62,973 bases of DNA from Sphingopyxis sp. RIFCSPHIGHO2_12_FULL_65_19 (GCF_001830555.1 NZ_MIAM01000006.1:699-63671); one strand, 5' to 3'. Counted from the first letter of the stretch, positions 44,231 through 53,536 are shown. A program made the numbers and translations. The notes: generated from the sequence alone by a model not told the origin.

Positions 44231-45883
44231 TCATTCGCTGGCGAACTTCACCAACTGCTGGATGTGGATGGCAAGATCGCGATCCTCATCGATGCCGCCC
44301 TTGTGGTTGATGCCAATCACCTTCCCGTCTTCGGCAAGCAAGGGGCCGCCCGACATTCCCTCGGTAATCCGAATGCCGACATCTATTTGCTGAACGGCGT
44401 GCTTTACGGGGAGCGAGCTCACGGTCCCCTTCCGGACGTTGAGCCGGTCGCCAAATCCGAACTGGGGATATCCGACCGACGTCACATGGTCCTCTACAGC
44501 GGGTGGTTTCTCCGTGACTTCAAGCTCATAATATTCATTCGGCGGCACAGCATGCGCAATAATGGCAAGGTCGCGGTGGGGGCAGGTCTTGGCGACGGTT
44601 ACCGGGATCTTGTTCGAAAGCCGCGACGGATGATAGACGATGATTGGCTCGCTCGCTTCACTGACGCAGTGCGCTGCGGTTACCAGACCGTAGTCCTTGA
44701 GGAAGAAGGCGGTTCCCTGGCGGCCTTTCGGTCCGGAATGTTCGATCACCCATACGGCGCGATCGCGCACTTCGGCTGGTGTCGGCTCGATACCGATCGG
44801 CGCTTTTGGAAACAGCAGGTTGAAGCGTTTGGCAAGATTGCGGAAAACGGGATCGGACGCGCCTTTGATATCGCTGAGCCAGCTAAGCTTGCCGCGAAGA
44901 TGGCTTTCAAGGCTCGCTGTCCCCCCATGCTTGGCGTGATATTTGGCTTCAGCGGCGGTCTCGCCCAGCTTCTCGATCGAATATAGCCCCGAACGCAGAT
45001 TGCGGATGAAGCGCCTGTCGAGATTGAGGCCTTCGTTGATACGCACGCCGGTAATGATCCGGCGCGAATGCCGGTCGGCATAATGGGCCTTTTCCGGATT
45101 GATCGCAAAGCCATTCGTTTCAAACGCCGACCGCAAGTCCGTCGACAGCAAATCGGGCGACACATTTCCCGTCGGGGGCAGAGCCGCCTCGAACAGGCCG
45201 GACAGCGGCCTGTAGCTCGAAAAGCTGATGTCGTCGGCGTAGCGCGTATAGATGCAGCGCGTCGCCTTCGCCACCGCCAGCAATTCCTTGTCGAGCCGGA
45301 AACAGACCATGTTGGAGATGACCGGGCTGCTCGGCGCCCCTTGCGGCAGGCGGTTTTGGTTGCAGCAAAGGCGAGCGAGAATCTCGGCAACGCGGCGATC
45401 GATCCCCAGCGATCGGAAGAGCCCCTCGACGCGGTTCTCGGTGATCGCTCCGAAGAAATCCCTGATGTCGAGATTGAGGACAAATTTGCTCTTCACATGC
45501 GAGCGGGCATTTGTCTTCACTGACTTGTCCGCAACAAAGCCGTGCACCGGGTGGCGGACCCTGTACATCGGTGTGAGCAGATCGGCGATCCTGCGCTGCA
45601 GATGCTTCAGGCGGTCCTGCGGCGCGGTGATGATCCGCAGCTTGCCAGCGCCTTTCGCAATGTTGAAATCGCGATACATGCGGTGACGGAACCACCAGAT
45701 GCGCTTGAGCTCAGCCGACGAGAGGCCAAGATGGGCGAGCAGCGCGGCCTCGGTCTCAAGGGCCGGGGGTATGGTCACCCGCGGAGGCGGACCGAACATC
45801 ATTGCCGGACTTGGCACGGAGTCTCCCTTCCAATCACGCCATGGCTCCGTGATACGGCGGCGCGTACGATTTCTTCTAGACAT
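44231..45883 (-). CDS. Retron-type reverse transcriptase fused to a trypsin-like serine protease
   Basis: 550-residue fusion. Residues about 60-345 are a reverse transcriptase: HGFVADKSVKTNARSHV with the retron-specific NAXXH motif (NARSH, 126-130), LDIRDFF, PQGAPSSP, the catalytic YADD (215-218) and ITG at 277-279, the retron VTG-type motif. Residues about 375-548 are a chymotrypsin/DegP-fold protease with triad His405 (VTAAHC), Asp438 (HRDLAI) and Ser511 (GMSGGPL). Fusion of a retron RT to such a protease is a reported retron class; the protease is likely the effector and the msDNA the sensor. Start at 45883; ATGs also 81 and 84 bases further in. A hairpin-rich RNA lies upstream. Confidence 0.88.
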   Translation of the reverse strand: MSRRNRTRRRITEPWRDWKGDSVPSPAMMFGPPPRVTIPPALETEAALLAHLGLSSAELKRIWWFRHRMYRDFNIAKGAGKLRIITAPQDRLKHLQRRIADLLTPMYRVRHPVHGFVADKSVKTNARSHVKSKFVLNLDIRDFFGAITENRVEGLFRSLGIDRRVAEILARLCCNQNRLPQGAPSSPVISNMVCFRLDKELLAVAKATRCIYTRYADDISFSSYRPLSGLFEAALPPTGNVSPDLLSTDLRSAFETNGFAINPEKAHYADRHSRRIITGVRINEGLNLDRRFIRNLRSGLYSIEKLGETAAEAKYHAKHGGTASLESHLRGKLSWLSDIKGASDPVFRNLAKRFNLLFPKAPIGIEPTPAEVRDRAVWVIEHSGPKGRQGTAFFLKDYGLVTAAHCVSEASEPIIVYHPSRLSNKIPVTVAKTCPHRDLAIIAHAVPPNEYYELEVTEKPPAVEDHVTSVGYPQFGFGDRLNVRKGTVSSLPVKHAVQQIDVGIRITEGMSGGPLLAEDGKVIGINHKGGIDEDRDLAIHIQQLVKFASE

Positions 45884-45890
45884 TGACTCT

Positions 45891-45997
45891 CACGCCGCAG
45901 TTACGACAGCGCGTATGCGAGGGGAGACCCCGTGCGCCTTGACTAGCAAGGACGGCCCACTGTGCCCAGTGGGGACGTCACCATATTGGAAGGCGTG
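45891..45997 (-). ncRNA. Candidate retron msr-msd RNA
   Basis: In the gap between the KAP gene stop (46025) and the RT start (45883), the transcript strand carries three consecutive hairpins: CCCACTG-GGCA-CAGTGGG, CCTTG-CTAGT-CAAGG, and a GGGG-TCT-CCCC core within GCGC...GCGC. A flanking pair CACGCC (45997-45992) and GGCGTG (45896-45891) could be the a1/a2 repeat. Position immediately before a retron RT on the same strand is where msr-msd sits. Boundaries are approximate, and the branching G cannot be assigned with certainty. Confidence 0.55.
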
Positions 45998-46024
45998 CGT
46001 AGATCGCGGAAACCATGCTTGCCT

Positions 46025-48262
46025 TCATTCGGCGTCGTCCGCGTCATCGCCGGTTGCCGCATCGAGCTGTTTAGACGCGTCGCGGACAAAGACTTTCGCC
46101 AGCTCTTCTTGGTCATCGGAAAATTGCCCCGCGGCGAGCATCATCGAAGCAACCTCCAGCAGTTGGCGAAGATCGACAAACTCCCAGCTTACCGGGCCGC
46201 GCAGCTGTCGATATTCGCCAATGGTCGAAGACACATGGGACATGATCATGTCGATGACGAAAATGATGACCCGCGGATCTTCGAGATTGCAATCGATCCA
46301 GGCCTTGATGGGGGCTGGCCCTCGAAGGCTGTCCCAGAGAGAAACCACCTGCCAGCCAACCGGCGCCGTCAATATGATCCCCGGATCGGTCTCGACCGCC
46401 GCGATAAAGTCGTCGGCAAGTGCGCGCGCTTCATCTGCTTCAAGAACGCTGTCTTCCATCCGTCGCCTGACGTCATCAGCAAGGTCCATGTTGTGCGGCT
46501 CGAACTGGCCCGCGAGGATGATCGCGCTCGTCGATGCGCCTGCGCCGACCAACGCCTCGCGTAAGGCTTCGCTCCGGCGCTCCGAAGGAATTTGCAGCAG
46601 GCATCGTCTGGCAAGGCCCCTGATATCCTCGCGCCCATGCTGCCATCGCATTCCCGGGTCGGCCTTCCCGCATGTGAGTATCTCGTCGCCCCGCCGCGCG
46701 ACGAGCCACAGCAGAGGGATGGGGTGCGAGAATGCTCCGGCGGTGACCTGATACAGGGCCGCAAGAAACTTCGGCAGGAACGTCCCGCCGGATATGACTG
46801 CGCGTCCCATGGCATCACTCAGCAGAACGTCGAGCGCCGCATCGTCGGCGATGGCCTGCTTGATCCGCTCGAGGTCGGCTTGGCTATATTCATCTTCGGG
46901 GGGACACATGCGGAAATAGGCCTCGAACCCCAAGGGTGCGCCGACGCGCCATCGGCCCTCGACCTTTGACCGGTCAAAATGATGGGCATTGTCGAGGAGC
47001 CTTGCCGCGTTCGGAAACAGCCGCGAAAAGAGGTGGACCACTTGGCTGCGGCGCGGTTCGGGGACACGTTCGACGATCGACTGCACGATCTTCTTGCGCT
47101 CGACGTCGCGCAAGGATTGCTGGTTGTCACCAGTCACGATCTCCTTGTGATCGCGAATGCCGTCATAGAAATCGCGCTCGAACAGCCGCCACAGTTCGAG
47201 CACGAAGAAGTCCGGAAAATAGGCCTCACCGGCAATCGACGGCCAGGCGATCGAGAGGCCATTGGTGAAGCGGACAACATCGCGCGGGGACCGCAGATAG
47301 ACGTCGGATGCCAAATGCGCGGCGTAGAACCAATCCATCTGGTCGAAGTCGGGCTCGGCGGCGATGAGCGGATCGACGCCGCGCGCCAGCAGGCCGCGCA
47401 GGCCTGCAAGCGTGGCGTGTGGCAAATCGAACTCGGCCTGCACGATCTTTTCCCGGTAGCTCGGCAGGCGCCGGGCGCGCTGATCGGCCCTGGCATCCGC
47501 GAGAGCCACGTCGACGATGTCGCGGTCGTAGACGAGCAAATGCGTCACACCGGGCAAATTGCCGAATGTCTTGACGATACTGAGGAGCTGGCGAAGATCG
47601 CTCGGTTGCAGGCGATCCAGATCGTCGACGACAATGAGCACGCGGCCGTTCGCACCCGTCAACCGCCCCACTAGCTTGTCGAAGCGTTTCGACAGATCGT
47701 CCGCGGTCGGCTTATTTTTGAGGGCACTGACGATCGTGCCCTTGATTGCGCCCGACAGCGGCGCGACGGCTCCGCCGCTGAACAGGGTGACTGCGCCGGC
47801 CGCCGATGCACCGACCGCGTCGGAGTGATCGCGCGCACCACCGACGAATGTCTTGACCTTTCGCCATGTCCGCTGCGGAAGGCTCAGCGACCGGGGTCCT
47901 AGCACCACTTCGACTGCGTCGGTGAGCGCCGAGAGATAGCCGGTCGTGAGCGCATCGACGCCGGAAAAGAACCAGGGGTTGAACGCCTGGATGACAATCT
48001 GCTCGCCCTCGGGCCGCGCGGTATCGAGGCGTCGTACATGCTCGAGGCAGAGATTGACCGCGCTGCTCTTGCCCATCCCCCACCGCGCCTGCAATCCGAC
48101 AACTAGGCCCGCATCGGGCGCCCGTTCCACGAGGCCGAGTGCAAGCGCCTTGGCGAACGCTCCGAAGCCAAGCAGATCGTCGTCGGATGTCTCGATCGGC
48201 GCGTCACCGCCAAGGCGATCGCCGGTTACGGATTGGCTGGCGCTCTCGGTTTCTCCTGTCAT
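46025..48262 (-). CDS. KAP-family P-loop NTPase
   Basis: 745-residue NTPase. Residues 56-68 are the KAP Walker A (GLQARWGMGKSS; Lys65), the Walker B is VLIVVDDLDRLQ at 208-219, and the Gly/Ala-rich hydrophobic stretch 149-175 is where KAP proteins carry their membrane hairpin. The C-terminal 300 residues are helical without a known domain. KAP NTPases are common in phage defence (for example QatA). An AGGAGG site precedes the ATG. Between the nuclease gene (90 bases upstream) and the retron RNA/RT (141 bases downstream), all on the same strand, it looks like part of one cassette. Confidence 0.88.
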   Translation of the reverse strand: MTGETESASQSVTGDRLGGDAPIETSDDDLLGFGAFAKALALGLVERAPDAGLVVGLQARWGMGKSSAVNLCLEHVRRLDTARPEGEQIVIQAFNPWFFSGVDALTTGYLSALTDAVEVVLGPRSLSLPQRTWRKVKTFVGGARDHSDAVGASAAGAVTLFSGGAVAPLSGAIKGTIVSALKNKPTADDLSKRFDKLVGRLTGANGRVLIVVDDLDRLQPSDLRQLLSIVKTFGNLPGVTHLLVYDRDIVDVALADARADQRARRLPSYREKIVQAEFDLPHATLAGLRGLLARGVDPLIAAEPDFDQMDWFYAAHLASDVYLRSPRDVVRFTNGLSIAWPSIAGEAYFPDFFVLELWRLFERDFYDGIRDHKEIVTGDNQQSLRDVERKKIVQSIVERVPEPRRSQVVHLFSRLFPNAARLLDNAHHFDRSKVEGRWRVGAPLGFEAYFRMCPPEDEYSQADLERIKQAIADDAALDVLLSDAMGRAVISGGTFLPKFLAALYQVTAGAFSHPIPLLWLVARRGDEILTCGKADPGMRWQHGREDIRGLARRCLLQIPSERRSEALREALVGAGASTSAIILAGQFEPHNMDLADDVRRRMEDSVLEADEARALADDFIAAVETDPGIILTAPVGWQVVSLWDSLRGPAPIKAWIDCNLEDPRVIIFVIDMIMSHVSSTIGEYRQLRGPVSWEFVDLRQLLEVASMMLAAGQFSDDQEELAKVFVRDASKQLDAATGDDADDAE

Positions 48263-48352
48263 GAACCTCCTGTACCGCGAGCAAGCCGCGCGCTTAACTG
48301 AAATGGCAGTCGATCCCGCCCAAATGGCCGGCTCTCAGATTGCGGCTGTCCT

Positions 48353-49072
48353 TTATGAAATCGGTGCAGGAGCCTTCGATTTGGCAGTGCTTGTCGGATA
48401 GCCGAAGGCGAAGAAGAAGTGGGACACTCTGATCGTACCATGCGTGGCAGCCAGTGCCGGATCTCGATCATGTTCGGTGTCGAAATCGGCAGACGCGAAC
48501 AGCGATGATGGCTGGCAATAAGCTTCGCCGGTCTGAGCGGGCTTGAGGCGAAGCAGCGTGGCCAACTCGGCATCGCCCAATGCCTTCCGAATGGGCGGCA
48601 CTACTTCGTCCTGCGGATCCAGAAGGACGCCGACCATCGCAGCAACCGCCTGACCCCGGCTATAAATCCCGGTGACAAATCGACCAAGTCCCTTCTCTCG
48701 AAGATAATGGTCACGATGCTTCTTCTGCCGCCCAAGGCGTTTGAATTCGAAGACCAGCTTCATCGAATGGACATCGCTGTTCCACCCGTAGACAATATCC
48801 GTCCGGCGCTCCTCAACCAGGACGCCAGTTGCGGGATCGAATTCGCCGATGATGTCCTCCGCAGCCCAAATCCCGAACAGCCCTCGTTCGCGCGCGACAT
48901 GATTCTCGACATAGATTTTGAGCCGCTTGGTAAGTGCGGTTTCCTTGGTGGCCGGGTTGAAGTCGGGTCGCGGCCGTTCGGCGAGTTCAGCCCAGCCTTG
49001 GCGCAAGGCTTCCACTGCTTCAGTTGCCGGCTGTAACGGGAAGGCAGCGAGCCAGTCACCAATTCCCGTCAT
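48353..49072 (-). CDS. PD-(D/E)XK nuclease-like protein
   Basis: 239-residue protein of the restriction-nuclease fold by motif. Glu44 (ETALTKRLKIYVE) fits the first helix, Asp92 (RRTDIVYGW) the beta-hairpin Asp, and E109-F110-K111 (LVFEFKR) the E-x-K motif; KGLGRFVTGIYSRGQAVAAMVGVLL is the following helix with a basic lead-in. It starts four bases inside the end of the methyltransferase gene (ATGA), so the two are produced together, as expected for a restriction subunit beside its methylase. No close family is recognised. Confidence 0.75.
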   Translation of the reverse strand: MTGIGDWLAAFPLQPATEAVEALRQGWAELAERPRPDFNPATKETALTKRLKIYVENHVARERGLFGIWAAEDIIGEFDPATGVLVEERRTDIVYGWNSDVHSMKLVFEFKRLGRQKKHRDHYLREKGLGRFVTGIYSRGQAVAAMVGVLLDPQDEVVPPIRKALGDAELATLLRLKPAQTGEAYCQPSSLFASADFDTEHDRDPALAATHGTIRVSHFFFAFGYPTSTAKSKAPAPIS

Positions 49073-52000
49073 GCAGTCGCCGCCGATTTTTCGATCCTTG
49101 CACGAGACTGGACCGTTCGTACGATATGTTCGGCGTCGCGCAGCGCCTGGCGCACGGTCCAGCTGCGCTGCGTCAGAGGCCGGACCAGATAAAGGCTGCC
49201 GTCGATCCAGAGATGCGCGTCGGGAACGAGTGACAGATGATCACCCGAAGGGATCGTCCGGAGGCCCGACTTCCGAAGCGCAGACAAAGTTTCAAGAACC
49301 AGTTCATCGTCGATACTGGCGTCCGCCGCCGTGACAGCCTGACCATTCTCGGCGTAGCTAATTCGTACGATTCCCGAGAGACCTGCACGCCGTGGATCAT
49401 TGGTCACGACATCGACGCTGAATTGTCCCTGGCCCCCCGTGCGATCGCGCCAAGCTGTCAACGCATGGGCGAGGGTACCAGCATAGGCGCTGAAATCGGC
49501 GCGGCCCGCAGTTCGCTGGGCGGGGGTGTCGAGACTCTTGAAGCTCCGCGGACGGATCGAAGGCATCAGAATCTTGACCGTCTCGGTGATGAGCGTCCGC
49601 TCTTCGCTTGTCAGCCCGAAATAGGAAAAGACCGCGTCGTCGAGTTCGCTGTGCACGCTTTCGTAGTAGATCTGCTGGATCAAATCCGGCTTGTCGGCCA
49701 GCTTGTCGACATGCACGTCCACCGCGGCGAGTGCCGCGGTGGCGGCTTCCGGGTCGGGTGCATCTTCGGGCGGAAAGAAGGGAAAGGCATCGACGTCGGT
49801 CAGATGAATGCCGTTGCGTTCGCACAGCATCTTCCAACCGCGCATCATCAGAAAGTAGCGTGCGAGGGTCGAGCGAAGATAGACGGCCGCGAATTTCAGA
49901 AGCGGCGCATCGACCTTCGGACCGGCGATGACACCGACGCTGTGGGTAAAGCTCGCCGGCGCGTCATAATAAGCCGCGCGTACATTGAGCTGCCCGCGCG
50001 AAAATCCATCGGGGAAGAGGACTCGCGGACCATCGAATACGCTCAGCACCGATTCGTTCAAGCCGACCACGGTCCTTCTATCGGCAGGCCAGGGAACGAG
50101 CAGCTCGGGAGACAGAACGGGAACGCCGGCGCTCAGCGCCTTTGTCGTAACGTGACGCATCGCGTGGAGGGGGCCTGGATCGACGGCGACACGGGTCTTG
50201 TCCTCGACGTGAATGCCCTTGCGATATGTCCAACGGCGGTTCTTTGCCGGACCCCGCCAGAAATTGGCGAAGGTTCCGCGCAGGCCGAGGCGGCTCAAAA
50301 TGGCGAGATCGTTGGCATCGCCCCACATCATGGTCACGAGAAGCTGCGGGTCTTCTGCCACCGACCGGCTTTGGAGCGCGTGACGATCCGCCGACTGCAT
50401 CGTGAGGCGGCCCAGCGCAAGGCTGAGATCCGCTTTCGGGACCAGATAGTCGAAGACTTCGCCGAATGGGATCGCTTCCGGCACTGTCGCACCGCGTCGT
50501 TCGCCGAGAAACACATGACATGTATTTTCGGCAGTGGGGAACAGCAGGCCCTGCAGATCACCGAAATTGATGATCCTTCTCGGCCTGTAGGCGCGGAGAA
50601 GATAAGACACAAAGGCCTCGCTCGATGCGCCGAGAAGTTGTCCGATCGGAAGAATAAGGCAGGCACGCCCACCCTCCTCAAGGAAGTCGAGCGCGCGGAG
50701 CGCATAGGCGCCCGCGACCTGCCGCCGCGCAAAAGGAGCGCGCGCCCGATCAGCCCAGGCATCAGCCGAAGTATGTTCCTTGCCTTCGGGCTCAGCCCAA
50801 GGCGGATTGGAGATGACCAGCGAGAAGCGGCGGCCATGGAAGGCATGATCGTCGCTGAAGAAATCTGCGGTTTCCCGTCCATGGGCCAGGTTTCGACCCT
50901 TTAGCGGCGGCAGCTTGGTGCCGTCGCGTTCCTGCGCTTCCAGAATGTCGGCTGGGGCCAATCCCTCGAGCAAGGACAGATACAGGCTGAAAGCCGTCAC
51001 GCGGCAGGCCATGAAGTTGATATCGCCGCCGAAGATGCTCCGTGTGAGAAGCTCGCCGCGTTCGGCGAAGCCGAGCTGGGAACCCTTTCGCGCTTCCGCA
51101 AATGCAATCAAACGCCGATAGGCCGTTGTCAGCAAAATGCCGGACCCGCACGCTCCGTCGAAAATGGTTTCCGAAAGCGGGTCGGTCGATGTGAGCAATG
51201 CTTGATCGACCGCCAGCATCGCAAGGTTGCGGGGCGTATAATAAGCGCCGTCCGATGCCTGCTCCTCGGGCGTCAGGAATTGCTCATAAAGCCCGGACAG
51301 AAGTTCGACAGGAAGATAGCTGAAATCATAGTTCCAGAAATCGCCCTGGCCGGTTCGCATGTCCGTGCGGATCAGGAACTGGTGAAGAAGGTCGAAGTCG
51401 CTGTCCGAAAGCGCCGTCCAGGGGTCGTGGCGGTCATCGCCGAGAAAGTCGCCGTTGAAGTCGGAGCGCAACCGGTCGATCAGTTTGGCAATTCCGGCCC
51501 GATCGCGTGCGACAACAAGATCGGGGAGTTTGGCGACCGCGCGCCTCTTCCGGTAGGTTTCGCCGACGATCTCGCGGTGCTCGAGGTAGGAGATGAAAAG
51601 GACCTGCCCCATCAAGAGTTCGGCAAGGCGGCGCCGCACGAGCACATCCTTGATCGCTTCAAGTCCCGCTTCCGCCAGTTTCGCCACCGTCGTCGACAGG
51701 TTGGACAGAAGTTTCCGGTCGACGCGCGCTTTGACATCGAACCATTTCGGCATGCGCCGGGAAAGATTTGCTGTCGATATGTCGAGGGCGGAGAATGGGC
51801 CATCGGGCCGCGCCTGTTCGAGATGAAGTTCTTCGCCTGCGCCGGCGAGTTTGCGGGCCGGCAGTGCGGTCGCCTCATGCCCCTTGAGTTCGATTACAAC
51901 GGTTGCGAGATTCTGGTTCCAAATCCGCTGGCGCGCGTGATCGAGATCGGCGCTCGACAAGGGCGCGTCGTCCTCGCCCACGAATACCACGGTCGGGACG

Positions 52001-52182
52001 CCCTCTACATCAAAGACTGCCTGCGCGCGGATCGCACCATTGGGTTTCAGGAGCGTGTTGATTTCTAGCGCATAGGGATGCGTGTCGGGAACAGGCTTGC
52101 CGCGTCGGTGCAATACTTCGGGCTCCGCAGCATAGCCGAGCTTTTCCAGCCAGTTGTTTACCGCCGTAGCTGTCACGACCAT
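49069..52182 (-). CDS. Large N6-adenine-type DNA methyltransferase (Eco57I/type IIG-like)
   Basis: 1037-residue protein. The methylase core has GAYYTPR (312-318), SAM motif I FDGACGSG (341-348) and catalytic NPPW (459-462); PEGKEHTSADAWADRA lies after it. A 300-residue N-terminal domain includes VVIELKGHEATALPARK, weakly like an HSDR_N/PD-(D/E)XK region but without a clear metal site. The C-terminal half (about 600-1037) is probably target recognition. The architecture suits a BREX PglX/type IIG-like modification enzyme that marks self DNA. It is the first gene of the nuclease-KAP-retron strand. Start at 52182; an earlier ATG-frame extension up to 52254 looks non-coding. Confidence 0.85.
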   Translation of the reverse strand: MVVTATAVNNWLEKLGYAAEPEVLHRRGKPVPDTHPYALEINTLLKPNGAIRAQAVFDVEGVPTVVFVGEDDAPLSSADLDHARQRIWNQNLATVVIELKGHEATALPARKLAGAGEELHLEQARPDGPFSALDISTANLSRRMPKWFDVKARVDRKLLSNLSTTVAKLAEAGLEAIKDVLVRRRLAELLMGQVLFISYLEHREIVGETYRKRRAVAKLPDLVVARDRAGIAKLIDRLRSDFNGDFLGDDRHDPWTALSDSDFDLLHQFLIRTDMRTGQGDFWNYDFSYLPVELLSGLYEQFLTPEEQASDGAYYTPRNLAMLAVDQALLTSTDPLSETIFDGACGSGILLTTAYRRLIAFAEARKGSQLGFAERGELLTRSIFGGDINFMACRVTAFSLYLSLLEGLAPADILEAQERDGTKLPPLKGRNLAHGRETADFFSDDHAFHGRRFSLVISNPPWAEPEGKEHTSADAWADRARAPFARRQVAGAYALRALDFLEEGGRACLILPIGQLLGASSEAFVSYLLRAYRPRRIINFGDLQGLLFPTAENTCHVFLGERRGATVPEAIPFGEVFDYLVPKADLSLALGRLTMQSADRHALQSRSVAEDPQLLVTMMWGDANDLAILSRLGLRGTFANFWRGPAKNRRWTYRKGIHVEDKTRVAVDPGPLHAMRHVTTKALSAGVPVLSPELLVPWPADRRTVVGLNESVLSVFDGPRVLFPDGFSRGQLNVRAAYYDAPASFTHSVGVIAGPKVDAPLLKFAAVYLRSTLARYFLMMRGWKMLCERNGIHLTDVDAFPFFPPEDAPDPEAATAALAAVDVHVDKLADKPDLIQQIYYESVHSELDDAVFSYFGLTSEERTLITETVKILMPSIRPRSFKSLDTPAQRTAGRADFSAYAGTLAHALTAWRDRTGGQGQFSVDVVTNDPRRAGLSGIVRISYAENGQAVTAADASIDDELVLETLSALRKSGLRTIPSGDHLSLVPDAHLWIDGSLYLVRPLTQRSWTVRQALRDAEHIVRTVQSRARIEKSAATA

Positions 52183-52621
52183 ACCTCGCAGAAGAATATG
52201 ATGCGGAACATAGCATGAACATCCCGCAGACAACAGCCCGCCGGTCCGTCCCATCCGATACCGCGATCACCCCTGCTCTGCCGCATGTTGCGGCGCCCCC
52301 TCAGTGTCTCGATCCTGCCCGGTCAGTTGCGGTAACAGCATCTTCTAGAGACCGGTCGATGCCCAGTCCATGAGGGAGAGCGGGTATCATAGCGGACTCG
52401 TGCGGTAAATGGCGATCGATCGCCATTCTGACGCATTCTGAAGTCGCGAGCGATGCGGCGCGCTTCGCCATCAAGTCAGTCATCCACGGGGTGGGCAATT
52501 GGCAAGCGTAGGCAAGGCTCGCGGCGGGAACTGGCGACCGGTGTAAACAGATACGCGCCTTTGCCGGCAATCCCGACGCAATCAAGGGCGGGGTTCGAGG
52601 TGCCCATTCTGGCCGCCCCGC
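52183..52621. other. Intergenic region with a perfect 20-base palindrome
   Basis: 439 bases without a convincing gene, upstream of the methyltransferase and downstream of the membrane protein gene. At 52408-52427 lies AATGGCGATCGATCGCCATT, a perfect palindrome, about 226 bases from the methyltransferase start. It could be an operator for the cassette. Nothing else is recognised; short frames here lack ribosome sites. Confidence 0.6.
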
Positions 52622-53206
52622 CTAGACCAGCGAGCGCCGCTTCTTGAGGACCGAGACGATGCGCGTGGCCACCGGCTCGATCTCCCGGACCCAAATCTGG
52701 AAGCTGTTGTAGATGCGTTCGAGATCTTGATCGGAGCGGAGGATATCCCGATGCGGATCGTAGAGGAGCTCATGCTCCTTGATCTTTCCCTCGACGAACC
52801 GGATGTCCTGCCACAATTTGAGATCGCGCACCTTGGCCGACGGCGAGACCAGTGCGATCATGGCCTTGGCGTCTTCCAGCGACGAGACCGCCTTCTGCGC
52901 TTGTGGGACGAAATCCTCGAAATCCTCATTAAATTCGACAATCGTCTCGAACTTCTTCGCGGCTTGCAGCAGCGCGATCATGCTCGTGAGCAGCAGCAGC
53001 TCTTCCTTGCCCTCGGCTTCGCGTTGCCGCCAATGCTCGACCGCGAGCGCGCCCCATATCGCGAAGACCACACCTACCATCGCGCCGGCGAACTGCAGCC
53101 AGTCGGCAGCCTTGATGTCGGTCGCAGGCGCGCCGACGACGAGCATCACGGCGGCGCCCGCCCCAGCGCCAGCAATGGCAACGAGCAAGAGAAGGGAATA
53201 TCGCAT
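52622..53206 (-). CDS. Membrane-anchored protein with two transmembrane segments, unknown function
   Basis: 194-residue protein. Two N-terminal hydrophobic helices (MRYSLLLLVAIAGAGAGAAVMLVVG and WLQFAGAMVGVVFAIWGALAVEHW) are followed by a soluble, charged, helical C-terminal domain of about 130 residues with coiled-coil character. This layout, a short membrane hairpin plus a cytoplasmic helical domain, is seen in many small accessory proteins of defence islands and of phage DNA, but I recognise no family. Start at 53206 (MRYSLLLL), 20 residues into a longer frame that has no extra conserved sequence. Confidence 0.6.
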   Translation of the reverse strand: MRYSLLLLVAIAGAGAGAAVMLVVGAPATDIKAADWLQFAGAMVGVVFAIWGALAVEHWRQREAEGKEELLLLTSMIALLQAAKKFETIVEFNEDFEDFVPQAQKAVSSLEDAKAMIALVSPSAKVRDLKLWQDIRFVEGKIKEHELLYDPHRDILRSDQDLERIYNSFQIWVREIEPVATRIVSVLKKRRSLV

Positions 53207-53536
53207 GGCGCCTCTTACCGTGCTGGCGCCGCCAAGGCCATAAGCCGGGGCGCGTCGACATGTCATGATGGGTATTCGACCGCCGCGCTGCCCGTTCCGC
53301 GCTCGTCAATCGCATTGGCCGCGATAAGCGCGATCGCCGCCGCGATCTCTGCGCCGATTCTTGCCGATCGCGCGCGCTCAGGAATTTGAGCCCGACGCGG
53401 CTGGACGGAGCGATTACCTAGCCAAGGGCCCGGTACGCCTTCGACGTGCTCTGCAAGGTCCCACAATTCGGGGACCCAGCGCAACTACGCAAGTCGGCGT
53501 TTGAGGATAGCGTCAGACGGGTTATGGTCGCTGCGT
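53207..53536. other. 330 bases without a recognisable gene
   Basis: Between the membrane protein start and the RES gene stop. A 73-codon frame on the minus strand (53263-53484) has no ribosome site and no recognisable family; I see no hairpin or repeat of note here. It may be a degraded gene. Confidence 0.5.

Noticed and set aside
53263..53484. 73-codon minus-strand frame
   Set aside because: No signal, no conserved motif and no ribosome site; too weak to call a gene.
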